In this document: positions 17,357-25,667 of the stretch, one piece after another
How positions within the stretch are numbered: the first letter of the stretch is position 1
Layout: every line of letters begins with the position of its first letter
Assembly (NCBI GenBank): GCA_041485905.1
Contig: JBGPKK010000001.1
Location: 1 to 64,000 of the forward strand
DNA from: JAHFUI01 sp041485905
GTDB taxonomy: Bacteria; Acidobacteriota; Vicinamibacteria; Vicinamibacterales; CAVVIG01
Direction: 5' to 3'
Length of the DNA: 64,000 nt
Position numbers and translations under genes: made by a program
The notes under the pieces: generated by a model
Database searches by the model: none
What the model saw: only the letters and a program-made list of their open reading frames with translations
What the model was told of the DNA's origin: nothing

Positions 17357-18676
17357 GTGCCCCCGCCCAAGGTCGGCCGCGGCTCTCCGACGACCGGGCT
17401 TCTGCTCGGGTTGATCATTACCCTGGCGGCGGTTCTGGCGTACTCCTTTTACATCACCAGACAAATTGACGGGCTGCGCGAGCTGCAGCGCGACCTCGCG
17501 GACCGCAACCGGAAAGACTCCCTTCAGCTGCTGCGAATTCAGAACGACCTCAACTCGCTCGGGCTGGGCATGCGCGACATGCTGGACGCCGACGAACCCT
17601 ACCCGCTGACCGCCTGGACGGCGCAGTTCGATCGCATCCGCCTCGACTTGGACAATGCGCTCGGGCGCGAGGCCGAGGTGGCGATTGCGCGGCGGACGCC
17701 CGAACAGCAGCGGTATCTCGGCAACTCGGTCGCGCAGTTCTGGGATGCCGTCGACCGTACGTTCGCGCTCGCGCGCGGCGGGCGCGAGGATGAGGCGCGC
17801 GTTCAGATTCGGTTGTCGCTGCAGGCGCGGCAGGCGGCGCTCGGCACGGCGGTCGCCCGCCTGCTCGTCGAGAACAACGAAAGCGAGGAGCAGACCGCCG
17901 AGCGCGTCCAGCAGATCTACGACCGCGTGCAGCGCCAGGTCTACCTGTTTCTCACAGCGACGCTCGTCGCGATCGTGCTGACGAGCCTGTACCTGATTCG
18001 ATCCAACCGTCGGATTTTCGCCCACCTCGCCTCGCTGTCGGCCCAGCGGAGCGAGCTCGTGAAAAAGCTGATTGCCGCGCGCGAGTCGACCCTCCATCAC
18101 ATCTCGCGCGAGCTGCACGACGAGTTCGGACAGATCCTGACGGCGATGGGCGCGATGCTGGGACGCGCGGGCACGCACGCGCCCGAGGGCTCGCCGCTTC
18201 GCGCCGAGCTTGTCGAAGTCCGCGAGCTGGCGCAATCGACGCTCAACAACGTGCGGAGCCTGTCGCAGGCACTGCATCCCTCGCTCCTGGACGAGGCGGG
18301 GCTCGAGAGCGCGCTCGAGTGGTACCTTCCGACTGTGGAAAAGCAGGTCGGGATGGCCATCGCCTACGAGCGGTCGGGCGACGCGTTGCCCGTGAACGGC
18401 ACGGCCGACATTCACGTGTACCGAGTGGTGCAGGAGGCGATCAACAACGTGGCGCGTCATTCAGGCGCCGACCGCGCGTGGGTCCGGCTGAAACACGAGG
18501 CCGGCGTCCTCGAGCTGGATGTCGAAGACCACGGCAAGGGCATTGGACCCGATCCCCGCCGAGGTCTGGGCGTCGTCGCTATGCGGGAGCGCGCCGATCT
18601 CCTCGGGGGAACGATCGAGTTCCTGCGGCCGGCAGAAGGCGGCACGCTCGTCCGATTGACCGTCCCTCTTGACTAG
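17357..18676 (+). CDS. Membrane sensor histidine kinase, NarL/DegS type
   Basis: About 439 residues: TM helix 1 (about 13-34), a mainly helical periplasmic sensor of about 160 residues, TM helix 2 (about 197-216), a HisKA_3 dimerisation domain with the phosphate-accepting histidine in ISRELHDEFGQ, and a HATPase domain (HVYRVVQEAINNVARHS; GLGVVAMRERADLLGG). The signal is unknown. The start is ambiguous: GTG at 17357 is preferred because ATG at 17321 would lie within the divergent AEC gene. It is followed directly by its response regulator. Confidence 0.87.
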   Translation: MPPPKVGRGSPTTGLLLGLIITLAAVLAYSFYITRQIDGLRELQRDLADRNRKDSLQLLRIQNDLNSLGLGMRDMLDADEPYPLTAWTAQFDRIRLDLDNALGREAEVAIARRTPEQQRYLGNSVAQFWDAVDRTFALARGGREDEARVQIRLSLQARQAALGTAVARLLVENNESEEQTAERVQQIYDRVQRQVYLFLTATLVAIVLTSLYLIRSNRRIFAHLASLSAQRSELVKKLIAARESTLHHISRELHDEFGQILTAMGAMLGRAGTHAPEGSPLRAELVEVRELAQSTLNNVRSLSQALHPSLLDEAGLESALEWYLPTVEKQVGMAIAYERSGDALPVNGTADIHVYRVVQEAINNVARHSGADRAWVRLKHEAGVLELDVEDHGKGIGPDPRRGLGVVAMRERADLLGGTIEFLRPAEGGTLVRLTVPLD

Positions 18677-18677
18677 C

Positions 18678-19304
18678 ATGCACACGATCACCGTTCTGCT
18701 CGCCGACGATCACAGCCTCGTACGCCGAGGCTTCCGACGCATCCTCGAGGACGACCCATCGATCGTCGTCGTTGGCGAAGCGAGCGACGGCGAGGAAGCG
18801 ATCCGGCTCGCCGGCGAGCTGCGGCCCCGCGTCATCGTGATGGACTGCGCCATGCCGGGCACGAGCGGGCTGATCGCGACGCGGCGGATTCTCGAAGCGT
18901 CGCCGGAGGTCGCCATCCTGATGCTGAGCATGCATTCAGAGGAGACACTGGTGCGGCAGGCGATGGAGGCGGGTGCGCGCGGCTACATTCTGAAGAGCGC
19001 GCTGGATCTGGACCTCGCGAAGGCGGTGACCCGCGTGGCGGCCGGTGAGATCGTTCTCGACCCCAAGGTCTCGCACCCCGCGGCGCTCAAGGGAGAACGT
19101 ACGCACGGGCTGACCCCGCGTGAGCTCGAAGTGCTGCAACTGATCTGCGACGGCCATTCGAACCGCGAGATCGCGAAGAAACTCGACCTCAGCGCGAACA
19201 CGGTGGCGGTGCACCGCGCCAACATCATGAACGCGCTCAGTATTCACAAGACGGCAGAGCTGGTCGTGTACGCCATTCACCACGGGCTGGTGACGCTGCC
19301 GTGA
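18678..19304 (+). CDS. LuxR/NarL-type response regulator
   Basis: A 208-residue two-domain regulator. The receiver domain has the acidic pair in LLADDHS, the phospho-acceptor aspartate in VIVMDCAMPG (D56) and the lysine in GYILKSA. The C-terminal LuxR helix-turn-helix runs from LTPRELEVLQLI to NIMNALSIHKTAELV. It is the partner of the preceding kinase. A TTG nine bases upstream is an alternative start overlapping the kinase stop. Its own TGA overlaps the GTG of the next gene, an exported CRTAC protein, so that protein is probably an output or component of the same system. Confidence 0.92.
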   Translation: MHTITVLLADDHSLVRRGFRRILEDDPSIVVVGEASDGEEAIRLAGELRPRVIVMDCAMPGTSGLIATRRILEASPEVAILMLSMHSEETLVRQAMEAGARGYILKSALDLDLAKAVTRVAAGEIVLDPKVSHPAALKGERTHGLTPRELEVLQLICDGHSNREIAKKLDLSANTVAVHRANIMNALSIHKTAELVVYAIHHGLVTLP

Positions 19305-21052
19305 AGCGCCGGGACTTTCTCGGGTTAATCGCCACCGCGGCGACTGGCGGACCCGCCACGACGATCGGCGGACCCAATAGGGTCCGCCCTACGTACCGCG
19401 GCGATACGTACGTAGGCCGGGCCTTATCAGGCCCGGCGCCGGCGCAGGCGCAGGCGCAACTGCCGTTTCGCCTGACGAACGTCACCGCGGCCGCCGGTCT
19501 TCAGTTTCAGCACAACAACGGTGCGTACGGCGGTACGCTGCTGCCCGAGACGCTGGGATCGGGTTGCGCGTTTTTCGACTACGACGCAGACGGGTGGCCG
19601 GACATCCTGCTGGTGAACGGCATGGACTGGCCCGCCCGCAAACGCCGGCGCTCGACACTGCGGCTGTATCGCAACAACCGCAACGGCACGTTTACCGACG
19701 TCTCCGCGCGCGCCGGCCTCGACGTCGAGCTGTACGGGATGGGCGTGGCGATCGGGGACTTCAACAACGACGGCTATCCCGACATTCTCATCACGTGCGT
19801 CGGCCAGAATCGGCTGTTCCGGAACACCGGGAAGGGCACGTTCGTGGACGTGACCAGGTCAAGCGGGCTGGCGGGGCGCGCCGCCTTCAGCACCTCTGCG
19901 CTGTGGTTCGATTTCGACCGCGACGGCCTGCTCGATCTCTTTGTGTGCAACTACGTCAAGTGGTCGGCTGACCACGACGTGTTCTGCAGCCTCGACGGCA
20001 GGCAGAAATCCTATTGCACGCCAGAAGCGTACCGAGGCGATACGTGCTGGCTGTTCCGCAACCGCGGTAACGGGACGTTCGAAGACGTGACGGCGACGAG
20101 CGGCATCTTCGACACCAGCTCGAAATCGCTGGGTGTCGCGATGCTCGACTACGACCAGGACGGATGGCCGGACCTCTTCGTCGCCAACGACACCCAGCCC
20201 AATAAGCTGTATCGCAACATGCGCAATGGCACGTTCAAGGACGTCGCCGTCGAAGCCGGTCTGGCGTTCAGCACCGAAGGCAAGGCCCGCGCCGGCATGG
20301 GCGTCGACGCCGCGGATTTCGACAACTCCGGGAGGTCCGGCCTGGCGGTCACAAATTTCGATAACGAGATGATCGGACTCTATCGTGCGCTCGGTCGCGG
20401 GCTGTACGAGGACGTCGCGGTCCGCGCCGGCGTCGGGCTGCCCTCGCGTAACACGCTGGGCTTCGGCTGCGCGTTCGCCGACGTCGATTTGAACGGCGCC
20501 CTCGACCTCGTCGTCGCCAACGGGCACATCGACGAGACCGTGCGGAACATCCGCGGGAACATCGGGTACGCGCAGCCCCCGCACCTGTTCCTGAACCAGG
20601 GCAACGGCGCGTTTCGCGACATGGCGGCGGGGGCGGGCGGCGATTTCGCTCAGCCGAAGGTTGGACGAGGCCTCGCCTGCGGCGATTTCGATCGCGACGG
20701 GGACGTCGACGTGCTCATGACCACCAACAACGGCCCCGCCTTTCTCTTCCGCAACGATCAGCTCGCCGGCAACCGCAGCGTCCGGTTCCGGCTGGTCGGG
20801 ACGAAATCGAACCGCGACGCCATTGGCGCTCTGGTCCGCGTCTTCTACGCGGGATCCTCACAGTCCCGGATGGTCAAGAGCGGCTCCAGCTACCTGTCGC
20901 AGTCGGAATTGCCGGTCACTTTCGGCGTCGGCACACGCGATCGCGTGGAGCGCCTCGTCATCGAGTGGCCCAGCGGACGGACCGAAGAGTACAAGAACCT
21001 GGCGTCCGGCAAGGCCTACGAGTGCGTGGAAGGCAAAGGCCTCACACCTTAG
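19301..21052 (+). CDS. Tat-exported CRTAC/ASPIC-UnbV beta-propeller protein
   Basis: A 583-residue CRTAC1-like protein. An N-terminal twin-arginine motif MKRRDFLGLI is followed by six calcium-type FG-GAP/VCBS loops (for example DYDADGWPD, DFNNDGYPD, DFDRDGLLD, DYDQDGWPD, DVDLNGALD, DFDRDGDVD) forming a propeller. The C-terminal ASPIC/UnbV domain has VKSGSSYLSQSE and IEWPSGRTEEY. Its location should be periplasmic or extracellular; the ligand is unknown. The GTG start overlaps the response-regulator stop. About 25 residues in the signal region (GGPNRVRPTYRGDTYVGRAL onward, 19366-19440) are encoded by two palindromic hairpins, so export efficiency may be altered. Confidence 0.85.
   Translation: MKRRDFLGLIATAATGGPATTIGGPNRVRPTYRGDTYVGRALSGPAPAQAQAQLPFRLTNVTAAAGLQFQHNNGAYGGTLLPETLGSGCAFFDYDADGWPDILLVNGMDWPARKRRRSTLRLYRNNRNGTFTDVSARAGLDVELYGMGVAIGDFNNDGYPDILITCVGQNRLFRNTGKGTFVDVTRSSGLAGRAAFSTSALWFDFDRDGLLDLFVCNYVKWSADHDVFCSLDGRQKSYCTPEAYRGDTCWLFRNRGNGTFEDVTATSGIFDTSSKSLGVAMLDYDQDGWPDLFVANDTQPNKLYRNMRNGTFKDVAVEAGLAFSTEGKARAGMGVDAADFDNSGRSGLAVTNFDNEMIGLYRALGRGLYEDVAVRAGVGLPSRNTLGFGCAFADVDLNGALDLVVANGHIDETVRNIRGNIGYAQPPHLFLNQGNGAFRDMAAGAGGDFAQPKVGRGLACGDFDRDGDVDVLMTTNNGPAFLFRNDQLAGNRSVRFRLVGTKSNRDAIGALVRVFYAGSSQSRMVKSGSSYLSQSELPVTFGVGTRDRVERLVIEWPSGRTEEYKNLASGKAYECVEGKGLTP
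19367..19437. repeat. Two-hairpin palindromic element inside a signal-peptide coding region
   Basis: Hairpin 1: GGCGGACCC, loop AATA, GGGTCCGCC (19367-19388). A linker of two TACGTA-type palindromes follows (19389-19415). Hairpin 2: GCCGGGCCT, loop TATC, AGGCCCGGC (19416-19437). Both hairpins have 9-bp stems and 4-nt loops. The whole unit is read in frame as part of the CRTAC protein N-terminus. Confidence 0.8.
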
Positions 21053-21401
21053 CGTGGCTCATGATGTTGAGGATGGTCCCGTTCGGATCGACGACAAAGA
21101 AGCGACGAACGCCCCACGGCTCGTCAGTGAGCGGGTAGACGATTTCAAGGCGGCGTTCAATGGCGCGTGCGTGGACTTCGTCAACGTCAGCGACCTCTAC
21201 GCTTACGTCTGGCAGCAGCGTTGACGCGCCGTCGTCGCGCATGACACTGATTTGCGCTGTCGGATTGCTCGGCGATACGAAGGTGATGATGAAACCCATG
21301 TCCATCCCCACCTCCAATCCCAGGAAATCTACGTAGAACGCCCGGCTCGCGTCGAGGTGTTTGGACTTGATGTCCGGTACGACTCGTCTGATGCTCATCA
21401 C
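21042..21401 (-). CDS. VOC (glyoxalase/bleomycin-resistance fold) protein
   Basis: A 119-residue single vicinal-oxygen-chelate protein with paired beta-alpha-beta-beta-beta units: VVPDIKSKHLDASRAFY at the start and WGVRRFFVVDPNGTILNIM at the end. Members include glyoxalases, dioxygenases and antibiotic-binding proteins; nothing here sets the ligand. It overlaps the end of the CRTAC gene by about 11 bp on the opposite strand. The ORF begins with two ATGs, and either may be used. Confidence 0.78.
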   Translation of the reverse strand: MMSIRRVVPDIKSKHLDASRAFYVDFLGLEVGMDMGFIITFVSPSNPTAQISVMRDDGASTLLPDVSVEVADVDEVHARAIERRLEIVYPLTDEPWGVRRFFVVDPNGTILNIMSHAKV

Positions 21402-21437
21402 CGAACTCCATTGCTCCCAGGGCGGTGGTTCCTGCCC

Positions 21438-21866
21438 TCAGTCCTCGGTCTGGCGACCTCGGCCCCGCAGTGCTTTGACCGCGCTCCGAACCTTCTTCGA
21501 CGCGAGGCGCTTTTCCCGCGCGCCGGCACGAGGCTTCGTCGGCCGGCGCCGCTTCGGCCGCACGGCGGCCTGCTGCAGCAACCCGAGCAGCCGCGCGCGT
21601 GCGGCCTCGCGATTCTGCGACTGCGTGCGATGCTCGCGGCTGTCGATCAGCAGCACACCCTCGGACGTCACCCGCTTCCCGGCCAGCACGATCAATCGTT
21701 GCTTGACGTCCGGCGGCAGTGACGATCGCCAGACATTGAACCGCAGCTCGACGGCCGTCGAGACTTTGTTCACGTTCTGGCCGCCCGGCCCGGAGGCTCG
21801 GACGAATTGCTCATCGATTTCGTGGTCGTGGACCACGATGGCCCCGTCCACGCGGAGATCGGGCAT
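21438..21866 (-). CDS. arfB: Alternative ribosome-rescue factor / peptidyl-tRNA hydrolase ArfB
   Basis: A 142-residue class I release-factor-like protein without the codon-recognition domains. The catalytic GGQ is in RASGPGGQNVNKVSTAVEL, near residue 28. A lysine/arginine-rich C-terminal tail, which enters the mRNA channel in ArfB, runs from about residue 100 (RPKRRRPTKPR onward). It frees stalled ribosomes on non-stop messages. It is divergent from a small secreted protein gene. Confidence 0.9.
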   Translation of the reverse strand: MPDLRVDGAIVVHDHEIDEQFVRASGPGGQNVNKVSTAVELRFNVWRSSLPPDVKQRLIVLAGKRVTSEGVLLIDSREHRTQSQNREAARARLLGLLQQAAVRPKRRRPTKPRAGAREKRLASKKVRSAVKALRGRGRQTED

Positions 21867-21944
21867 CTGAAGGCTACAATAGCGGTAAAATAGTCGCCCG
21901 TCATTAAGGGCGCGACGTTATCTGGTTGGGGTGAAGGAGGGCGT

Positions 21945-22349
21945 GTGACGCGACTACGGTTGATTCGTCTGGTTACCCTGTTGGGCTGTCTCGCCGTCGC
22001 GGCCACGGCATCGGCCCAATTTGGACACCCCCTGAAGGGCACGTGGATCGGCGATTGGGGTCCGACCAAGGACAATCGGACTCACGTGGTGATCGACATT
22101 CGCTGGGACGGGAAAGCATTGACCGGCGCAGTCAATCCCGGACCGAATGGCGCGCCGATGCAAAAGTTCACGCTCGACCCGGATACGTGGACCATTCATT
22201 TCGAAGCCGACAGCAAGAACGCATCCGGCGCCACCGTGCACTCCATCGTCGACGGCAAGCTGGAGAACCTCGGCGCCAACCAGCGCTTCATCACCGGCAC
22301 ATGGACCCAGGGATCGGTGAAAGGCGACTTCAAAGTTACGAGGAGTTGA
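21945..22349 (+). CDS. Small exported protein of unknown function
   Basis: 134 residues. A Sec signal (TRLRLIRLVTLLGCLAVAATASA, cleaved near residue 24) precedes a short beta-rich domain with GTWIGDWGPTKDNRTHV, FTLDPDTWTIHFEAD and FITGTWTQGSVKGDFKVTR. It reads like a single lipocalin-like or ligand-binding beta-barrel module, but I do not recognise a named family. The GTG start is backed by a GGAGG a few bases upstream. Expected in the periplasm or secreted. Confidence 0.7.
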   Translation: MTRLRLIRLVTLLGCLAVAATASAQFGHPLKGTWIGDWGPTKDNRTHVVIDIRWDGKALTGAVNPGPNGAPMQKFTLDPDTWTIHFEADSKNASGATVHSIVDGKLENLGANQRFITGTWTQGSVKGDFKVTRS

Positions 22350-22397
22350 CCGGAGCTACCGCTAATTACACCCGCAGAGACCGGCAGGCCGAAAGAC

Positions 22398-22430
22398 GTC
22401 GACCCTCTCCGCGTGGCGAAGAGGGTCGAC
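22398..22430. terminator. Bidirectional hairpin between convergent genes
   Basis: GTCGACCCTCT (22398-22408) pairs perfectly with AGAGGGTCGAC (22420-22430) around an 11-nt loop. It sits between two converging genes and is the only structure in that gap. No long T-tract follows on either side, so it is at best a weak intrinsic terminator, or a repeat-derived hairpin. Confidence 0.5.
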
Positions 22431-22445
22431 CCCTGGTGATCCGAC

Positions 22446-23495
22446 TTATTTCCCGAAGACCGGCTTACCGAAGTCGTCGGTCAGCCGCTGCAGATACTTG
22501 TTGTTCTCCTGGCAGATGTACTCGGTCAACTCCCCGTTGGCGCGCCACGGAACGTCCCACGCGACGCTGAACGGCTTCGTGTACGCGCCGGGATCGTCGA
22601 TCAACGCTTCGTAGTGGAGCGTGCCCTTGTTGGGCCGCGAGTACTTCTCGACGACATGGAGCATCTCGGTGTGCGGATGGCCGAAGTAGTCGAGCCAGGT
22701 GGCTTCGTTGAAACCGACGACATCGACGACGAGCGTGTCGCCTTCCCAGTGACCGACGGAATGACCGAGATACGTCGGATTCAACGCGTCACCTTGCGGA
22801 TGCGCGCGTCCGTCCATCGAGATCTCGCGCCAGATGTGCGTCGCGCCTTCAAAGATCATGATGATCCGCTTCTGCTCCGGCAGTTGAATGATCTCCGCCG
22901 GATACGGCGTCGCGAAGAGCCGCGGACCGCCCGGAGGCAGGCAATAGCCTTCGGGGTCGTATTTCGACTGGTTTTTCGAGTTGTAGTCGTAGACCGCTGC
23001 GGCCCACGGCTGGAAGGGCACCCACGGCTCGGTTTTCGCTCCGCCGCGTCCGCCGTTGCCGGCCGTGCCTTCGCCGCCGCCAAGTGGCGTCGTGGCGGCA
23101 GCACCGGCTGCACGTCCGCCAGCGGGAGCGCCCGCGCCGCGCGCAGCGGCAGGAGCGCCTTCGGCGGGAGGCCCACCACCTCCGCGACGGCCGCGGGCCG
23201 GCGCCAGGGACTTGCCGTCGGGACCGATCACCTGCATGCCCATGTTGGTGATGTAGGGAACGTTCCAGATCCCTTTCTCACCGGGCGCTCGTCCGAGGTT
23301 CACGGTGCCGTCTGCCAGGCGAGGCGTCGGCTCGGGCGGTCCCGCAGGGGCGCCGCGACCGCGTCCGCCACCCGGCGCAGCGGGAGTCTGGCCAGCGGGC
23401 TGCGCGGTGGGAGCCTGTGTCGATACGACGACGACGGATAAAAGAACCGTCACAGCCGTCGCGACAGCACACCGGCCAATGAAGCGACTTCGCAC
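22446..23495 (-). CDS. Exported protein of unknown function, Gly/Ala/Pro-rich N-terminal part
   Basis: About 349 residues with a Sec-type N-terminus (RSRFIGRCAVATAVTVLLSV), a low-complexity Gly/Ala/Pro/Arg segment (about 95-150), then a conserved-looking domain: YDPEGYCLPPGGPRLFATPY, MIFEGATHIWREI, SVGHWEGDTLVVDVVGFN, HTEMLHVVEKYSR and YEALIDDPGAY. I know this as a widespread Acidobacteriota-type exported protein without an assigned activity. The start is GTG at 23495, supported by GGAGGG just upstream. It follows a DUF6152 gene on the same strand, a pairing often seen for such proteins. Confidence 0.7.
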   Translation of the reverse strand: MRSRFIGRCAVATAVTVLLSVVVVSTQAPTAQPAGQTPAAPGGGRGRGAPAGPPEPTPRLADGTVNLGRAPGEKGIWNVPYITNMGMQVIGPDGKSLAPARGRRGGGGPPAEGAPAAARGAGAPAGGRAAGAAATTPLGGGEGTAGNGGRGGAKTEPWVPFQPWAAAVYDYNSKNQSKYDPEGYCLPPGGPRLFATPYPAEIIQLPEQKRIIMIFEGATHIWREISMDGRAHPQGDALNPTYLGHSVGHWEGDTLVVDVVGFNEATWLDYFGHPHTEMLHVVEKYSRPNKGTLHYEALIDDPGAYTKPFSVAWDVPWRANGELTEYICQENNKYLQRLTDDFGKPVFGK

Positions 23496-23522
23496 CGGGA
23501 ACCCTCCTTGACGAGTTAGGGA

Positions 23523-23572
23523 GCGGCGCCCTGATTGGGCGCCGCCACATGAAAAGGGGCACGGCCCCTTTT
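23523..23572. terminator. Two adjacent hairpins in the DUF6152/exported-protein gap
   Basis: On the minus strand the first hairpin met is AAAAGGGGC, loop CGT, GCCCCTTTT (23552-23572), a 9-bp stem ending in Ts and typical of an intrinsic terminator. The next is GCGGCGCCC with GGGCGCCGC (23523-23545), around a 5-nt loop. They lie between two genes on the same strand, so they may reduce read-through and set different expression levels. Confidence 0.55.
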
Positions 23573-23580
23573 TCACATCG

Positions 23581-24087
23581 CTACGGAGTGGTCGTCTGGC
23601 TCGAACCCGCGAACAGACGCGTTCCGCCGGCCACGGTGACCGTTCGCGCGTTGCCGATGAAGCTGCCGTCCTTGGCCGCGCTGCCCTCGACGGTGACGAC
23701 GTCGCCGATCTTCATCGAATTGCGCGTCCAGCCCTGGCGCATGAGGCCGTTGGGGCTGCCCATCTCGAGGCCCCAGTTCGGCACCTTGGACTTATCCGCC
23801 GTAGTGCATTTCCAGGCGGTCGCATCGGCCGGCGGCGTGCCCGTGGCCGCTGCGGGGGCTGCGGCGGCTGCGCCGCGCCCGGCAGGGGGCGTGCCTTGGC
23901 AGACCTCGGTGACGTCCAGGTAGAAATAGGTGTGCGGGTTCATCCACTCGACCTTGGTCACGCTGCCGGTCAGCTTGACAGCTTTCTGAGCGTCGAATTC
24001 CGCCGCAAACGAATGGTGCGCGATCATCGGCACGCCGGCGGCGAGCACGGCGATCGTCGCGACGAGCCCTGCGAACTTGGTTCTCAT
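23581..24087 (-). CDS. DUF6152-type exported protein
   Basis: 168 residues with a Sec signal cleaved around AAGVPMIAHHSF, then VKLTGSVTKVEWMNPHTYFYLDV, the recognisable core of DUF6152, an OB-like small periplasmic domain of unknown role. A Gly/Ala/Pro-rich insertion (about residues 68-90) splits the domain, followed by WGLEMGSPNGLMRQGWTRNSMKIGDVVTVEGS. A clear ribosome site (GGAGGG) precedes the ATG. It heads a two-gene unit with the exported protein downstream. Confidence 0.75.
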   Translation of the reverse strand: MRTKFAGLVATIAVLAAGVPMIAHHSFAAEFDAQKAVKLTGSVTKVEWMNPHTYFYLDVTEVCQGTPPAGRGAAAAAPAAATGTPPADATAWKCTTADKSKVPNWGLEMGSPNGLMRQGWTRNSMKIGDVVTVEGSAAKDGSFIGNARTVTVAGGTRLFAGSSQTTTP

Positions 24088-24375
24088 GATTCATCCCTCC
24101 ATCAGAAGCCGTTGGAAGACTTCAAAATACGCCCTCGGACAGCCAGATTGTATACCGGGAACAAACGTCTCCGGCTGATCATTTTCGCCGGTCCCGCGGC
24201 GGTCTGTCAACTGAAGTTACCGTCAGGAATCGACCGCCGATCGGGTAAAAACTCCAGCACATGCAGCAGTTTGCCGCGTTATGATGACGCGCCGGAGGGA
24301 ATCGGAGCCGGAGGAGCCTCCGCAAGTACGATATCTTGGCCGGGTAAACGGGTGCACTCTTACGGAGGAAATAAC
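24088..24375. other. 288-bp divergent intergenic region
   Basis: The longest non-coding stretch in the window, separating the DUF6152 unit from the cytochrome gene. It must hold both promoters. A TATGAT at 24280-24285 could be a -10 box for the plus-strand gene, but no matching -35 is evident. No repeat or RNA structure stands out. A strong GGAGGAA sits just before the cytochrome ATG. Confidence 0.4.
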
Positions 24376-25530
24376 ATGAAGCTCTGGTGGCGGCTGGCGG
24401 TTGCTGGATTGGCGACCGCGTGGCTGTGTGGTTTCGCGACGGTCGTCCGGACTGCGGCGCAAGGCCCGGCCGCGGCGTCCACTCAAGGAAAGAAGGCGGG
24501 AGAGTTCTTCAAGAACGTCTCGACCAGCACCCTCAAGGAGCTGAGCGTCGACGATTTCATCGGCGCGATGGGGGTCATTGCGGACGACCTGGGCCTCGAC
24601 TGCGCGGATTGTCATCCCAACGCCGGCACCGACCAGGTCGATTGGGTGGTCGATACGCCGCCAAAGAGGACCGCGCGCAGGATGGTGGAGATGGTCGCCA
24701 CCATCAATCGCACCAACTTCGCGGGAGTCCAGAAAGTTACGTGCTGGACCTGCCATCACGGCCGCGACATCCCCGCGACAACGATCGCTCTCGATACTCT
24801 CTACGACACGCCGAATTCAGAGAAGGATGACGTCGTCAAAGCGGAATCGTCGCCTTCAGCCACCGAGATCCTTGACCGATACATCGCGGCGCTCGGCGGG
24901 GCTCAGCGGCTGGCGGGCCTCAGCAGCTTCGTCTCGACGGGAGTGAGTCTGGGATATTTCGGGTTGGGCGGCAACGGCGACTTCACAATCTATGCAAAAT
25001 CTCCGAATCAAAAGACCACGCTCATCACGTTTAAAGACCACCCGGACCGGGGAGAAAGCACCTGGGCCTTCAGTGGTCCCGCGGCCTGGATCAAAACGCC
25101 CCGCGGACTGTTGGGTGAGTACGAGCTTGTCGGAGGCGAGCTGGACGGCGCCAGGCTCGAAGCGCAGATGTCCTTCCCAGGACAGATCAAGCAGGCCCTC
25201 ACCAACTGGCGCGTCGGCCCGAAGCAACCCATCGGCGATCGCGACTTCCAAGTGGTCCAGGGAACCGGCCCGAGGAACTTTCTCGCCACGTTGTACTTCG
25301 ATCCGCAGACGGGGCTGCTTGCGCGGTTGATTCGCTATAGTCCGTCGCCGGTCGGCCGTATGCCCACGCAGATCGACTACGCCGATTATCGCGACGTGGG
25401 CGGCATCAAGTTCCCGTTTGAATATAAGTTCCTCTGGCTGGACGGACGGTACACGGCCAAGATCACCGATGTAAAAACGAATGTCGCGATTGACCCCGCG
25501 ATCTTCGGCAGGCCGTCCGCGAGACGATAG
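24376..25530 (+). CDS. Exported diheme cytochrome c, reaction-centre-cytochrome-like
   Basis: 384 residues. After a Sec signal (about 1-30), a domain like the photosynthetic reaction-centre cytochrome c subunit carries two heme motifs, CADCH (76-80) and CWTCH (123-127), with the flanking GVIADDLGLDC and VTCWTCHHGR typical of this family in non-phototrophs. A C-terminal region of about 230 residues (ALGGAQRLAGL to TDVKTNVAIDPAIF) resembles outer-membrane lipoprotein-sorting/LolA-like beta folds. It is probably a periplasmic electron carrier; there are no photosynthesis genes. The start at 24376 has GGAGGAA upstream; longer open frame upstream is not coding. Confidence 0.82.
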   Translation: MKLWWRLAVAGLATAWLCGFATVVRTAAQGPAAASTQGKKAGEFFKNVSTSTLKELSVDDFIGAMGVIADDLGLDCADCHPNAGTDQVDWVVDTPPKRTARRMVEMVATINRTNFAGVQKVTCWTCHHGRDIPATTIALDTLYDTPNSEKDDVVKAESSPSATEILDRYIAALGGAQRLAGLSSFVSTGVSLGYFGLGGNGDFTIYAKSPNQKTTLITFKDHPDRGESTWAFSGPAAWIKTPRGLLGEYELVGGELDGARLEAQMSFPGQIKQALTNWRVGPKQPIGDRDFQVVQGTGPRNFLATLYFDPQTGLLARLIRYSPSPVGRMPTQIDYADYRDVGGIKFPFEYKFLWLDGRYTAKITDVKTNVAIDPAIFGRPSARR

Positions 25531-25667
25531 ATCAGTCGACGGTCGTCAGTCGCCAGGAGGGATTGATGAAGCCGATTGCTTGGACTTTGCTCATGAAATG
25601 CAAAATGCGGAATGCAAAACGCGAATAATCCTCGTCAACATTTGGCATTGTGCATCGTGCATTTCGG
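25531..25667. repeat. Composite repeat tract between convergent genes
   Basis: Starts with CAGTCGACGGTCGTCAGTCG (same word family as in pabB and at 16411). From 25590 on comes an AT-richer inverted tract made of GAAATGCA, GGAATGCA, GGCATTGTGCATCGTGCATT words that can fold back on each other. It lies between two converging genes and holds no gene. Confidence 0.55.

Noticed and set aside
16397..18460. 687-codon minus-strand frame
   Set aside because: It is antisense to the histidine kinase and out of frame with the AEC carrier; the translation has no family motif.
24088..24375. N-terminal extension of the cytochrome gene from 23896
   Set aside because: It runs antisense through the DUF6152 gene and has no signal; the ATG at 24376 has GGAGGAA and a Sec signal.
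24376..25530. Evidence for phototrophy
   Set aside because: The reaction-centre-cytochrome-like heme domain is widespread in non-phototrophic Acidobacteriota; no pigment or reaction-centre genes are in the window.
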